Assembly (NCBI GenBank): GCA_027365835.1
Contig: DAHXLU010000019.1
Span: forward strand, 1-9,087
Direction: 5' to 3'
From: JAJZMA01 sp021850405
Lineage (GTDB): Bacteria > Chloroflexota > Dormibacteria > Aeolococcales > Aeolococcaceae
Length of the DNA stretch: 9,087 bases
Shown in pieces: positions 1 to 5,246 of the stretch. Under the pieces are notes generated by a model. It did no database searches. It saw only the letters and a program-made list of their open reading frames with translations, and was not told where the DNA came from. Positions within the stretch are counted from its first letter, which is position 1. Every line of letters begins with the position of its first letter. The position numbers were made by a program, and so were the translations under genes.

Positions 1-52
1 GTACGTTTTGTCCAGCATCGAGGGCAACCTGCAGTTCTTCCCCCGTCACGGT
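1..52 (-). repeat. Exact inverted copy of polymerase-gene segment 2621-2672
   Basis: The first 52 bases are the perfect reverse complement of positions 2621-2672, inside the polymerase gene (codons about 321-337, between motifs A and B). Identity stops sharply at base 53. It contains no complete gene. Because it sits at the very edge of the window it may be an amplification or assembly chimera. A genuine inverted duplication longer than the window shows is also possible. Confidence 0.95.
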
Positions 53-96
53 CCATATCTCCCGATCCTTCATATACTTTCACGAGGCTGCATATG

Positions 97-118
97 ACGA
101 TCCCGTAACGATTCCGTA
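97..118 (+). repeat. Tandem 11-bp direct repeat, possible operator
   Basis: Two adjacent copies of ACGATYCCGTA (97-107 and 108-118) differ at one base. The 11-bp period is about one helical turn, so a dimeric or cooperative DNA-binding protein could occupy one face. It lies just upstream of the TTGACT at 125. An operator role is inferred from spacing and location only. Confidence 0.4.
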
Positions 119-124
119 CGACCC

Positions 125-153
125 TTGACTTTATAGGGACGTTATGTTAGGGA
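125..153 (+). promoter_or_regulatory. Weak candidate early promoter
   Basis: TTGACT at 125-130 matches a sigma-70 -35 box at five of six bases. The expected -10 position (about 147-153) contains only TTAGGG/TAGGGA, a poor match, and the better-looking TATGTT at 143-148 is too close (12 bp). Some promoter is expected here because the whole early operon lies downstream, but this exact site is uncertain. Confidence 0.22.
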
Positions 154-201
154 AAAGCGTGTCTAGTTGCGGACAGTTTCGGAAAAAACCACACCAGGGG
201 C

Positions 202-279
202 GTCAGCCTCCGCTACACTGTTCCCAGGAGCTGACAGGTGCAGTCTGGCGCGGCAATCCCGCCCCAGGGCTGTCAGACT
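202..279 (+). promoter_or_regulatory. Leader RNA with mutually exclusive hairpins
   Basis: GTCAGC-TCC (202-211, one bulge) pairs with GGAGCTGAC (227-235). CTGACAG (231-237) instead pairs with CTGTCAG (270-276), enclosing CTGG/CCAG (245-248/264-267) and CGG/CCG (251-253/259-261) around a CAATC loop. AGTCTG (242-247) can also pair with CAGACT (274-279). Bases 231-235 are shared, so the first two structures exclude each other, a layout typical of attenuators and switches. No U-run follows, so a simple terminator is unlikely. It does not match a riboswitch class I recognise. Confidence 0.4.
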
Positions 280-310
280 CCACAGAGACAGCACATAAGG
301 AGCACGAATA

Positions 311-340
311 ATGTCAGATACACACGAGAGTAACCCATGA
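311..340 (+). CDS. Nine-residue leader peptide MSDTHESNP
   Basis: An ATG at 311 sits 8 nt after a strong Shine-Dalgarno site, AAGGAG (297-302). The ORF has nine codons (MSDTHESNP) and ends in TGA at 338-340, overlapping the ATG of the next gene in an ATGA arrangement. The next gene has only a weak Shine-Dalgarno of its own, so ribosomes loaded here probably re-initiate on it. The peptide has no recognisable function. The ORF probably acts as a coupling or leader ORF, possibly responding to the hairpins just upstream. It is short enough to arise by chance, but the site strength and exact overlap argue for a role. Confidence 0.45.
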   Translation: MSDTHESNP

Positions 341-603
341 AAACACACGAGATATCCGCAGACCAGCCCTACCGGTATGATCAAAAAATAGTAACTCGTT
401 GTGGACGAAGTCTTCAGAGAGACTTAGCAATTGCTGCTACTCGCCCTCCGACATCTTTCACACGAGATCAGTTATGCAGACTGTGTTATCCATTCATCAA
501 ACAAAAGGAGGAAATCCACCAGCCAAAGCTGACAGCAGACATTAGGAGATTTAGAGAAAATTTGGAAATTTACAGGAGTATTTTAAATGGCAACGACAAC
601 TAA
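337..603 (+). CDS. Small hypothetical early protein (88 aa)
   Basis: First substantial gene of the operon, starting inside the ATGA overlap with the leader ORF and ending 17 nt into the next gene. The 88-residue product is soluble, with no membrane segment, and is rich in Arg, Lys and Glu. Residues about 40-83 look helical and charged, and there are two Cys in CRLC (residues 47-50). I recognise no domain. The two cysteines are too few for a full zinc site. The DNA looks somewhat more AT-rich than its neighbours, especially near 540-590. Its first position in an early module would fit a regulator or a host-takeover protein, but that is only positional inference. The ATG at 337 is the only start consistent with translational coupling. 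Confidence 0.6.
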   Translation: MKTHEISADQPYRYDQKIVTRCGRSLQRDLAIAATRPPTSFTRDQLCRLCYPFIKQKEEIHQPKLTADIRRFRENLEIYRSILNGNDN

Positions 604-1105
604 AACGGTAGTAAAGACTGAAGTGGCAGATCCGGGGGTTTTGGCCCTCATGACAGCCCTTGACGATCTCCCAGGTGGGGGGAGGCCTACGGAAGGGCCA
701 CTCTCGGAAGAACGTGAAGTAATCAGGCTGGAAGACTTGCCCCAGGATCGGGGGTTTTTGGTTGAGGATTTTTCCATCTTTAGGGTGAAATCGGAATATC
801 CCGATAAAGTTGGTGATGGCAAAAGCGCCATGTATCAGCTGGCAATAACTACTTTTTTGGGAACAAAGTACATGGTTTTTGGTGGCGGTGCGGGGGTGCT
901 TTCGACTCTTAGACACGCTGAGGCCAATACCATTTCCGCCTTCCCGGTTTGGGGCTGGCATTGGGTTGGTGGGAAGAAGGGGGCCTGGGAGTCTTACAGG
1001 GGGGCGAAAAAGAGCCCGACAGACTTCATCAGTCTGGAGACTCAACGTCCTAAGGAGGTAGTTAAGTCCACTGAGGTTATAGGCGAATTGGGCATCGCCT
1101 TCTAA
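587..1105 (+). CDS. Hypothetical early protein (172 aa), unknown family
   Basis: The start at 587 is preceded by AGGAG (574-578) at good spacing. The N-terminal 50 residues are polar and acidic and probably disordered, including a PGGGRPTEGP stretch. A compact, aromatic- and glycine-rich core follows (about residues 50-145), with VFGGGAG and FPVWGWHWVGGKKG segments. The tail is charged. There is no signal peptide or convincing membrane helix. I do not recognise the family. Protein-primed viruses usually encode a single-stranded DNA-binding protein near the polymerase, and a small aromatic beta-rich protein at this position would fit, but no diagnostic motif proves it. A structured 88-nt gap separates it from the next gene. 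Confidence 0.7.
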   Translation: MATTTKTVVKTEVADPGVLALMTALDDLPGGGRPTEGPLSEEREVIRLEDLPQDRGFLVEDFSIFRVKSEYPDKVGDGKSAMYQLAITTFLGTKYMVFGGGAGVLSTLRHAEANTISAFPVWGWHWVGGKKGAWESYRGAKKSPTDFISLETQRPKEVVKSTEVIGELGIAF

Positions 1106-1117
1106 ACAGCCTTTCTA

Positions 1118-1173
1118 AGGTCGGGGTGGGTGTGCTGGTAGATGTGCTGTCTCCCTCCACCTGCCCCTGACCT
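1118..1173 (+). promoter_or_regulatory. Large intergenic hairpin between early genes
   Basis: AGGTC-GGGGTGGGTG (1118-1132) pairs with CACCTGCCCCTGACCT (1158-1173) over about 15 bp, with one bulged base and two G-U pairs. The 25-nt loop overlaps the second copy of a TGTGCTG direct repeat (1131-1137 and 1143-1149). There is no U-run, so it is not a standard terminator. It ends just before the GGAGGA Shine-Dalgarno (1175-1180) of the next gene, so it could affect RNA processing, stability or access of ribosomes. Confidence 0.45.
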
Positions 1174-1193
1174 GGGAGGATAGACTACCTAAG

Positions 1194-1694
1194 ATGGCCC
1201 GCAAGAAATTCAGCCGCACAGCTCACTACAGCAAGCGGTCGCTTGGGGCGATGAAAGCGGCCAGAACGCGAAAAATTAACAAGCAGTTGGCCAGTTACAC
1301 GGAAGAACACTACGGCGGGGGGAACTGGCTGGAATGGAATCGACAGCGGTCCATTGTTGTAGCGAGAAACAATGACCGAATCCTGCTGGAGATCGAGCTG
1401 GATCAGCAGGCAGGAAAACTCTATAGGGAGTGGTTGCAGGTACAGCGGGAATACTTTGCATTCTTCATGCAACCTCACAAGGGGAAACGTCCCAAGGCTA
1501 CAGCCCACCAGATAGACGTAGCAGCTCACTACAGGTGGTATCTTTCAGACGATCATCGGGCAGACTACCGGGATTTGGGAGTGTCCCCATATGGAGGATA
1601 CGGCGAGCGGGGGGCTGGGACCGCGCGGGGAAAATGGGTCAAGGATGGACTTATGATTGAGTGGCGGAAGCTCCATCCTGGATACGCCAGTTGA
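1194..1694 (+). CDS. Candidate terminal protein for DNA priming (166 aa)
   Basis: A basic, soluble 166-residue protein encoded directly upstream of, and overlapping by 34 nt, the protein-primed polymerase gene. Its first 35 residues are strongly Lys/Arg-rich. A middle helical segment (about 50-100) follows, and the C-terminal half is rich in Tyr, Arg and Gly. There are no cysteines. Protein-primed polymerases need a terminal protein whose Ser, Thr or Tyr accepts the first nucleotide. In PRD1 and Bam35 that gene lies immediately before the polymerase gene, as here. Terminal proteins diverge too fast to be recognised by eye, so the call rests on position, size and charge. GGAGGA (1175-1180) lies 13 nt from the ATG, slightly long. 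A different DNA-binding protein is the main alternative. Confidence 0.5.
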   Translation: MARKKFSRTAHYSKRSLGAMKAARTRKINKQLASYTEEHYGGGNWLEWNRQRSIVVARNNDRILLEIELDQQAGKLYREWLQVQREYFAFFMQPHKGKRPKATAHQIDVAAHYRWYLSDDHRADYRDLGVSPYGGYGERGAGTARGKWVKDGLMIEWRKLHPGYAS

Positions 1695-3652
1695 AACCTG
1701 TTCTTGCCCTGGATGGTGAGGGGGTTACCGATCCTGACGGTTCGCACCGATACACGCTGCTGGCATGCGATACGGGGACGCTTCTTCAGGGGGACAGGCT
1801 TGGTACCCAGGAGATTCTGGATACCCTGCTGGCACTGCCGGTTAATACCTTAAAAGTGATCTATGGAGGGTCTTACGATTTTAATATGTGGATTGGCGAC
1901 TTTGCCGAAATGCACCTGCAGGAGCTCTATAAGTGCGGTAAGGTGAACTGGCAAGGCTATACAATTCACATGATACAGAGAAAATGTTTCAGTGTTTCAA
2001 AAGGTAACCGGCGGGCGGTAATATGGGATGTTTTGGGTTTTTTCGGCCAGGGCTTTGTCAAGACTATAGCCGAGTGGGGATTACGCGACGACCCCTGGTG
2101 CAGGAAAACCCAGACAATGAAAGATTACCGGGAAGATTTTATAGATCTTCCCCAGGAGGACATCATAAGGTATTGCCTGGATGAGTGCCGGGCTTTGCGC
2201 GACCTGGTGACAGATTTGCGTGCTGTTGCGGCCAGTGTTGGCATAAACCCACGGCGCTGGGATGGCGGGGGTGCCTTTGCCAGCGCCATGCTCCGCAATC
2301 ACGGAGTGGACCGGTTTCACCCTTCTAACCCGGAGATGGCGGAAAAGATGGTAAACGGGGGGATGTTTGGGGGCAGATTCGACACCCGGTTGTTGGGAAT
2401 CCTTAAAGCTGGGCACGTTTATGATCTCAATTCAGCCTATCCAGCTGCTGGTATCGAGATGCCCTGTATGCGACACGGGGTCTGGACCACACACAAGAAT
2501 CCAACCTCTATAGAAAGGTGGGGGTTTTATGAGTGCGCCTGGGAAGGTGGCGGTGACTGGGGATTGTTCCCAGTCAGGGACCAGCAGGGCAACATCTGGT
2601 ATCCAGCCAATGGGGAAGGAACCGTGACGGGGGAAGAACTGCAGGTTGCCCTCGATGCTGGACAAAACGTACAGGTGCTGTCTGGGAATGTCTGGATTCC
2701 AGCCTGTGACCATCATCCCCTGGATTGGCTGGAAGACATATATAAGCAGCGAGTGTCGTTTGGCAAACAGGACAAACGATCTAAACCGCTCAAATTTGGT
2801 ATAAATTCTGTTTACGGCAAATGCGCTGAGCGTCCGCATGAGGATGGAAGACCCCCCAAATGGAGGTGTTTGCCCTGGGCTGCCTGGATAACCGGACATA
2901 CGCGCGCGGTTATACTGAAAACCCTGCTGTGGTATGGCGAGGCGGTAGTTGCTGTTGCTACGGATGGCATCATCACGACACAGGAATTGCCGTTGCCCGT
3001 ATCTGGGAGACTGGGAGCCTGGGAGCATTCCGAATTTAAGTCGGGACTAATCGTTACCAATGGCGTGTATTTTCTGGACGAGAAGGTACGCACCCGGGGG
3101 TTTGGGTCGAAACATGCAGAACGGACTATTTTTGAACGTGCATGGAAACAGGGGGGTATCCGGGGGAGTGTCCTGGTAGCTGAGGAGAAATTTATCACCA
3201 TTGGGCGAGCCTGTAACGGCAGCTTTGATGACTGGAGAAGGTGGAAACGAACTCCCAGGGAGATTACCTTTTGGCCAGCACGACGTGATCTGGACCGGAT
3301 TGAAGGCGACCAGGCGATCCTGAAACCAGTCCAGGTGGCTGGCAATCTGAAACTACAGAAGCCTAGAAAGCGTAATGACCGACTTTCCCGTATAGAAAAA
3401 TTGCAGTCCATAGCCCCGGATGAGGAAAGTTGGCAGGATCTGGAGCAGGAGCGAATGGAGCTGGAGACGGCAGCGGCCTACCGGGAGACGATAAGACGCT
3501 GGCGAGCCAATGGAGGGAAATCTGATTATGAGCTGGTTGAATCTACCCCCCTGGGGGGGTCTTATCCTATATACTCTGAAGCAGCCTTTAAATCCATACA
3601 GGCTGATTACCAGAATTTTAGAAAACAGGCCCGGTACATTAACAGGAGATAG
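1661..3652 (+). CDS. Protein-primed family B DNA polymerase (663 aa)
   Basis: Replicative polymerase with a proofreading exonuclease, probably starting synthesis from a terminal protein. Exo I is LALDGEG (D18, E20). Exo II is YGGSYDFN (D73), with Gly where phi29 has Asn. Exo III is YCLDE (Y171, D174/E175). Motif A is YDLNSAYP (D255). Motif B is KFGINSVYG (K378-G386). Motif C is VATDG (D435), lacking the first Asp of the usual DTD. The retained D435 corresponds to the metal-binding Asp of phi29 and RB69. About 115 residues between motifs A and B fit a TPR2-type insertion. Exo I near the N-terminus and the modest length match protein-primed enzymes. The GTG at 1661 follows an in-frame stop directly and is the first possible start; AAGGATGG lies upstream. 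Codons near 321-337 are duplicated in inverted form at 1-52. Confidence 0.96.
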   Translation: MAEAPSWIRQLKPVLALDGEGVTDPDGSHRYTLLACDTGTLLQGDRLGTQEILDTLLALPVNTLKVIYGGSYDFNMWIGDFAEMHLQELYKCGKVNWQGYTIHMIQRKCFSVSKGNRRAVIWDVLGFFGQGFVKTIAEWGLRDDPWCRKTQTMKDYREDFIDLPQEDIIRYCLDECRALRDLVTDLRAVAASVGINPRRWDGGGAFASAMLRNHGVDRFHPSNPEMAEKMVNGGMFGGRFDTRLLGILKAGHVYDLNSAYPAAGIEMPCMRHGVWTTHKNPTSIERWGFYECAWEGGGDWGLFPVRDQQGNIWYPANGEGTVTGEELQVALDAGQNVQVLSGNVWIPACDHHPLDWLEDIYKQRVSFGKQDKRSKPLKFGINSVYGKCAERPHEDGRPPKWRCLPWAAWITGHTRAVILKTLLWYGEAVVAVATDGIITTQELPLPVSGRLGAWEHSEFKSGLIVTNGVYFLDEKVRTRGFGSKHAERTIFERAWKQGGIRGSVLVAEEKFITIGRACNGSFDDWRRWKRTPREITFWPARRDLDRIEGDQAILKPVQVAGNLKLQKPRKRNDRLSRIEKLQSIAPDEESWQDLEQERMELETAAAYRETIRRWRANGGKSDYELVESTPLGGSYPIYSEAAFKSIQADYQNFRKQARYINRR

Positions 3653-3654
3653 TT

Positions 3655-4008
3655 ATGGCGGAAGTCGTGGTGATTCCCGATCCTGCACCGGCACCAGAGC
3701 CGGAACCAGAACCAGCTAGGGTAGATCATTCTGCAGTACATGAGGCTGAAAAAGAGGCTCGGGCAGCTGAGCTTGATGTCTGGAAGGCCGAGCATCTGGC
3801 TCAGCACGAAAGGGAACAGGCAGCGCTGGAATCCCGGATTGAGGCAGCAATGGTCCCAGTTGTGGTTCCAGAACCAGAAACTGAACCGGAACCTGTGCTG
3901 GATATCGAAACCGTTCCGGAACCAGCTCCAGTTCCAGAACCGGAACCAGAAACTGAATCAGATGAAGAACCAGCTAAAGTCCCTCATAGACCAGGGCTAC
4001 TCTGGTGA
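3655..4008 (+). CDS. Acidic Pro-Glu repeat protein with central helix (117 aa)
   Basis: The ATG lies 2 nt after the polymerase stop and is served by AGGAG just before that stop. The protein has three parts: a Pro-Glu/Pro-Ala block at residues 9-20, a charged alpha-helical segment at about 24-66 (Ala, Glu, Arg and Lys rich, coiled-coil-like), and a second Pro-Glu block at about 70-100. It ends HRPGLLW. There is no signal peptide or membrane segment. Such repeats form stiff extended rods, as in the TonB linker, so a spacer or scaffold role is possible. The last base pairs overlap the next gene (GTGA), suggesting coupled production with the zinc-ribbon membrane protein. I do not recognise a family. 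Repeat content makes distant database matches unreliable. Confidence 0.75.
   Translation: MAEVVVIPDPAPAPEPEPEPARVDHSAVHEAEKEARAAELDVWKAEHLAQHEREQAALESRIEAAMVPVVVPEPETEPEPVLDIETVPEPAPVPEPEPETESDEEPAKVPHRPGLLW
3868..3954 (+). repeat. Degenerate hexanucleotide repeat coding Pro-Glu
   Basis: Imperfect repeats of CCAGAA/CCGGAA-type units encode Pro-Glu dipeptides. A shorter block of the same kind lies at 3679-3714. The third-position changes (CCA, CCG, GAA, GAG) show that the dipeptide pattern, rather than the DNA sequence, is being kept. Confidence 0.7.
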
Positions 4009-4493
4009 GCAGGGCTGCAACCTGCCGTGATTGCGGCAGCGAATTTTTTGTCGATTCTATCCGCGGTAAGCTCCCTGCGAAATGTCCTGACTGCCGTGAG
4101 GGGGATCAGACTGCAATCCCAGATCCGGCAGAGACTACGATTCCCAGGGGAAAGGGAGGAGGCAAGGGAAAGGGTAATACAACTCCCAGCAAGGTGTCGG
4201 CTGGTGAGGTGGCCCACGCCCTTGGTGGGGTCGAAAGAACACTCGCCAAAATTGTGGGTAGTGACTGGCAGGTGCGGGATCGCGAACTTTCCGAGGATGG
4301 AAACGATCTGGTGATGCTGATAAACCGCGTTCCAGCCCTTATCGTCATCGTGGTGTCCATTACGCCGCTTATGGCGGTCTGGCGCATCATTGACCGCATC
4401 GAAACTATAATGTCGAATCGACAGCGGTTTCACCGGAAAGTAAAGATGCTGGAGCCTGAAGAAAATGTCGCTACTCCAGATTCCACCCCCTGA
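4005..4493 (+). CDS. Zinc-ribbon protein with C-terminal membrane segment (162 aa)
   Basis: A GTG start overlaps the previous stop by four bases (GTGA), and no strong Shine-Dalgarno is visible, so coupled translation is likely. Residues 7-30 form a zinc ribbon with paired cysteines C7-x2-C10 and C27-x2-C30. A Gly/Lys-rich linker follows (about 48-58), then a helical region (65-105) and one strong membrane helix (about 109-127). The tail after it is basic. The arrangement suggests a membrane protein carrying a nucleic-acid- or protein-binding zinc ribbon. It lies immediately before the packaging ATPase and overlaps it by 29 nt, which fits a role linking DNA or the packaging motor to the viral membrane. 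That role is inferred. I know of no named family with this exact architecture. Confidence 0.8.
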   Translation: MSRAATCRDCGSEFFVDSIRGKLPAKCPDCREGDQTAIPDPAETTIPRGKGGGKGKGNTTPSKVSAGEVAHALGGVERTLAKIVGSDWQVRDRELSEDGNDLVMLINRVPALIVIVVSITPLMAVWRIIDRIETIMSNRQRFHRKVKMLEPEENVATPDSTP

Positions 4494-5157
4494 TTCCCGG
4501 CTGATTGCCTATGGAAGTAATGGCTCGGGCAAAAGCCAGGCGATCCTGACTTTTTTACGCGTTGCCGTAAAAGACCCCCGATTTGACCGGGTCCTGGTTA
4601 TTGACAGCAAGGAAGAAATCGAGCTACCCGGCTATGTGGTGGTAAAAAACCTGTCCAGCTGGAGATGGAAGTTTTACAGGAAAATCATCTATCGCCCTGA
4701 TGATGAACACAAAAATGCCGCATCCTTTACCAGGCTTTTCCGCTCTATATTGAACCGGCAGCGCAAGCTCCGAAACAAGAGAAAGCCGCTAAAACCCTAT
4801 CTTATCTTTTGCGATGAGGGGCTGTATTTGTCGAAAATGGGCACTTCGGTAAGTCGCGCCCTGGGAGATATTGCCATAGTGGGTAGGTCGCTAAAGATCG
4901 GCCTATGGATGCTTTCCCAGCGCCCGCGTTCCATCCCGGTGGAGATTCGCAGCGAAGCCTGGTATGTGTATGTGTTTGCTCTCCAGTATCAGGATGATGC
5001 CAAGGAGATTAGCAACTCTACCAAAGGCACTATTCCTTTTAAGGAGCTATTGGAGCCGAGAGATGACTTTGGGTTCTGGGAGATCGTGAGATCAAAAGGT
5101 GGGGGAAGACAGGAGATTAGGTACCGGAAACCTATCCGACTTGACACAGGCATTTGA
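4465..5157 (+). CDS. FtsK/HerA-type genome-packaging ATPase (230 aa)
   Basis: P-loop ATPase expected to pump viral DNA into the preformed capsid. Walker A is GSNGSGKS (residues 17-24), and a second strand VLVIDSK follows (43-49). Walker B is YLIFCDEG (112-119, D117/E118). The segment GRSLKIGLWMLSQRP (140-154) carries the conserved Gln-Arg-Pro sensor motif of this class. At 230 residues it has the compact size of PRD1 P9- and poxvirus A32-like packaging ATPases, lacking the extra domains of cellular FtsK or the nuclease domain of tailed-phage terminases. The ATG has GGAG 10 nt upstream and overlaps the previous gene. The capsid gene follows, the usual order in this virus lineage. The 3' end of this gene contains the capsid promoter's -35 box. 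Confidence 0.92.
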   Translation: MSLLQIPPPDSRLIAYGSNGSGKSQAILTFLRVAVKDPRFDRVLVIDSKEEIELPGYVVVKNLSSWRWKFYRKIIYRPDDEHKNAASFTRLFRSILNRQRKLRNKRKPLKPYLIFCDEGLYLSKMGTSVSRALGDIAIVGRSLKIGLWMLSQRPRSIPVEIRSEAWYVYVFALQYQDDAKEISNSTKGTIPFKELLEPRDDFGFWEIVRSKGGGRQEIRYRKPIRLDTGI

Positions 5158-5171
5158 GTTTGTGCTAGATT
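5141..5171 (+). promoter_or_regulatory. Late (capsid) sigma-70-like promoter
   Basis: A perfect -35 TTGACA (5141-5146) lies within the last codons of the ATPase gene. The -10 is TAGATT (5166-5171), preceded by TG at the extended -10 position (TGC-TAGATT). The spacer is 19 bp, or 18 if CTAGAT is used, slightly long, which the extended -10 can offset. Transcription would start near 5178, just before the leader hairpins and the capsid gene. Confidence 0.65.
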
Positions 5172-5180
5172 AGACCTTAT

Positions 5181-5222
5181 CTCGACTGGCCGAAGTCGAG
5201 ATCGGTCAGTCGGGCCCCTTTT
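5181..5222 (+). promoter_or_regulatory. Hairpin leader before the capsid gene, possible attenuator or terminator
   Basis: CGACTGGCCGA (5183-5193) pairs with TCGGTCAGTCG (5202-5212): 11 bp with one G-U pair and an 8-nt loop. Alternatively CTCGACT (5181-5187) pairs with AGTCGAG (5194-5200). The two are mutually exclusive. GGGCCCC and then TTTT (5219-5222) follow. The GC-rich gap before the U-run is unusual for a terminator. It could stop transcripts coming from the early genes, attenuate, or protect the 5' end of the capsid mRNA. Confidence 0.55.
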
Positions 5223-5246
5223 ATCAGGTTTAAAGAGGTACCGATC

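Larger units (their letters stand above)
53..310 (+). other. Non-coding leader region upstream of the early genes
   Basis: No convincing gene is present here on either strand. The stretch holds a tandem 11-bp repeat (97-118), a -35-like TTGACT (125-130) without a good -10 partner, and a cluster of competing inverted repeats (202-279). A strong Shine-Dalgarno site AAGGAG (297-302) follows, serving the leader ORF at 311. If the element is a linear virus, this may lie close to the left genome end, but no terminal repeat can be matched within the window. Confidence 0.6.

Noticed and set aside
181..300. Possible cobalamin-type or other known riboswitch, suggested by a CCGCTACACTGTTCCC segment
   Set aside because: The conserved boxes do not occur in the right order or spacing; only generic alternative hairpins remain.
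551..1045. 164-aa open frame on the minus strand
   Set aside because: It lies opposite the 172-aa early gene, has no ribosome site, and its composition looks like antisense of a real gene; every supported gene is on the + strand.
2432..3411. Two long minus-strand open frames (about 200 aa each) opposite the polymerase
   Set aside because: They are complementary shadows of a gene with full catalytic motifs and have no recognisable features of their own.
3679..3954. CRISPR-like or tandem DNA repeat array
   Set aside because: The repetition is short, degenerate and in frame, explained by Pro-Glu coding; there are no spacers.
3740..4030. 96-aa alternative frame within the Pro-Glu gene
   Set aside because: It is a by-product of the repetitive DNA in another frame, rich in Gln/Asn/Arg, with no ribosome site.
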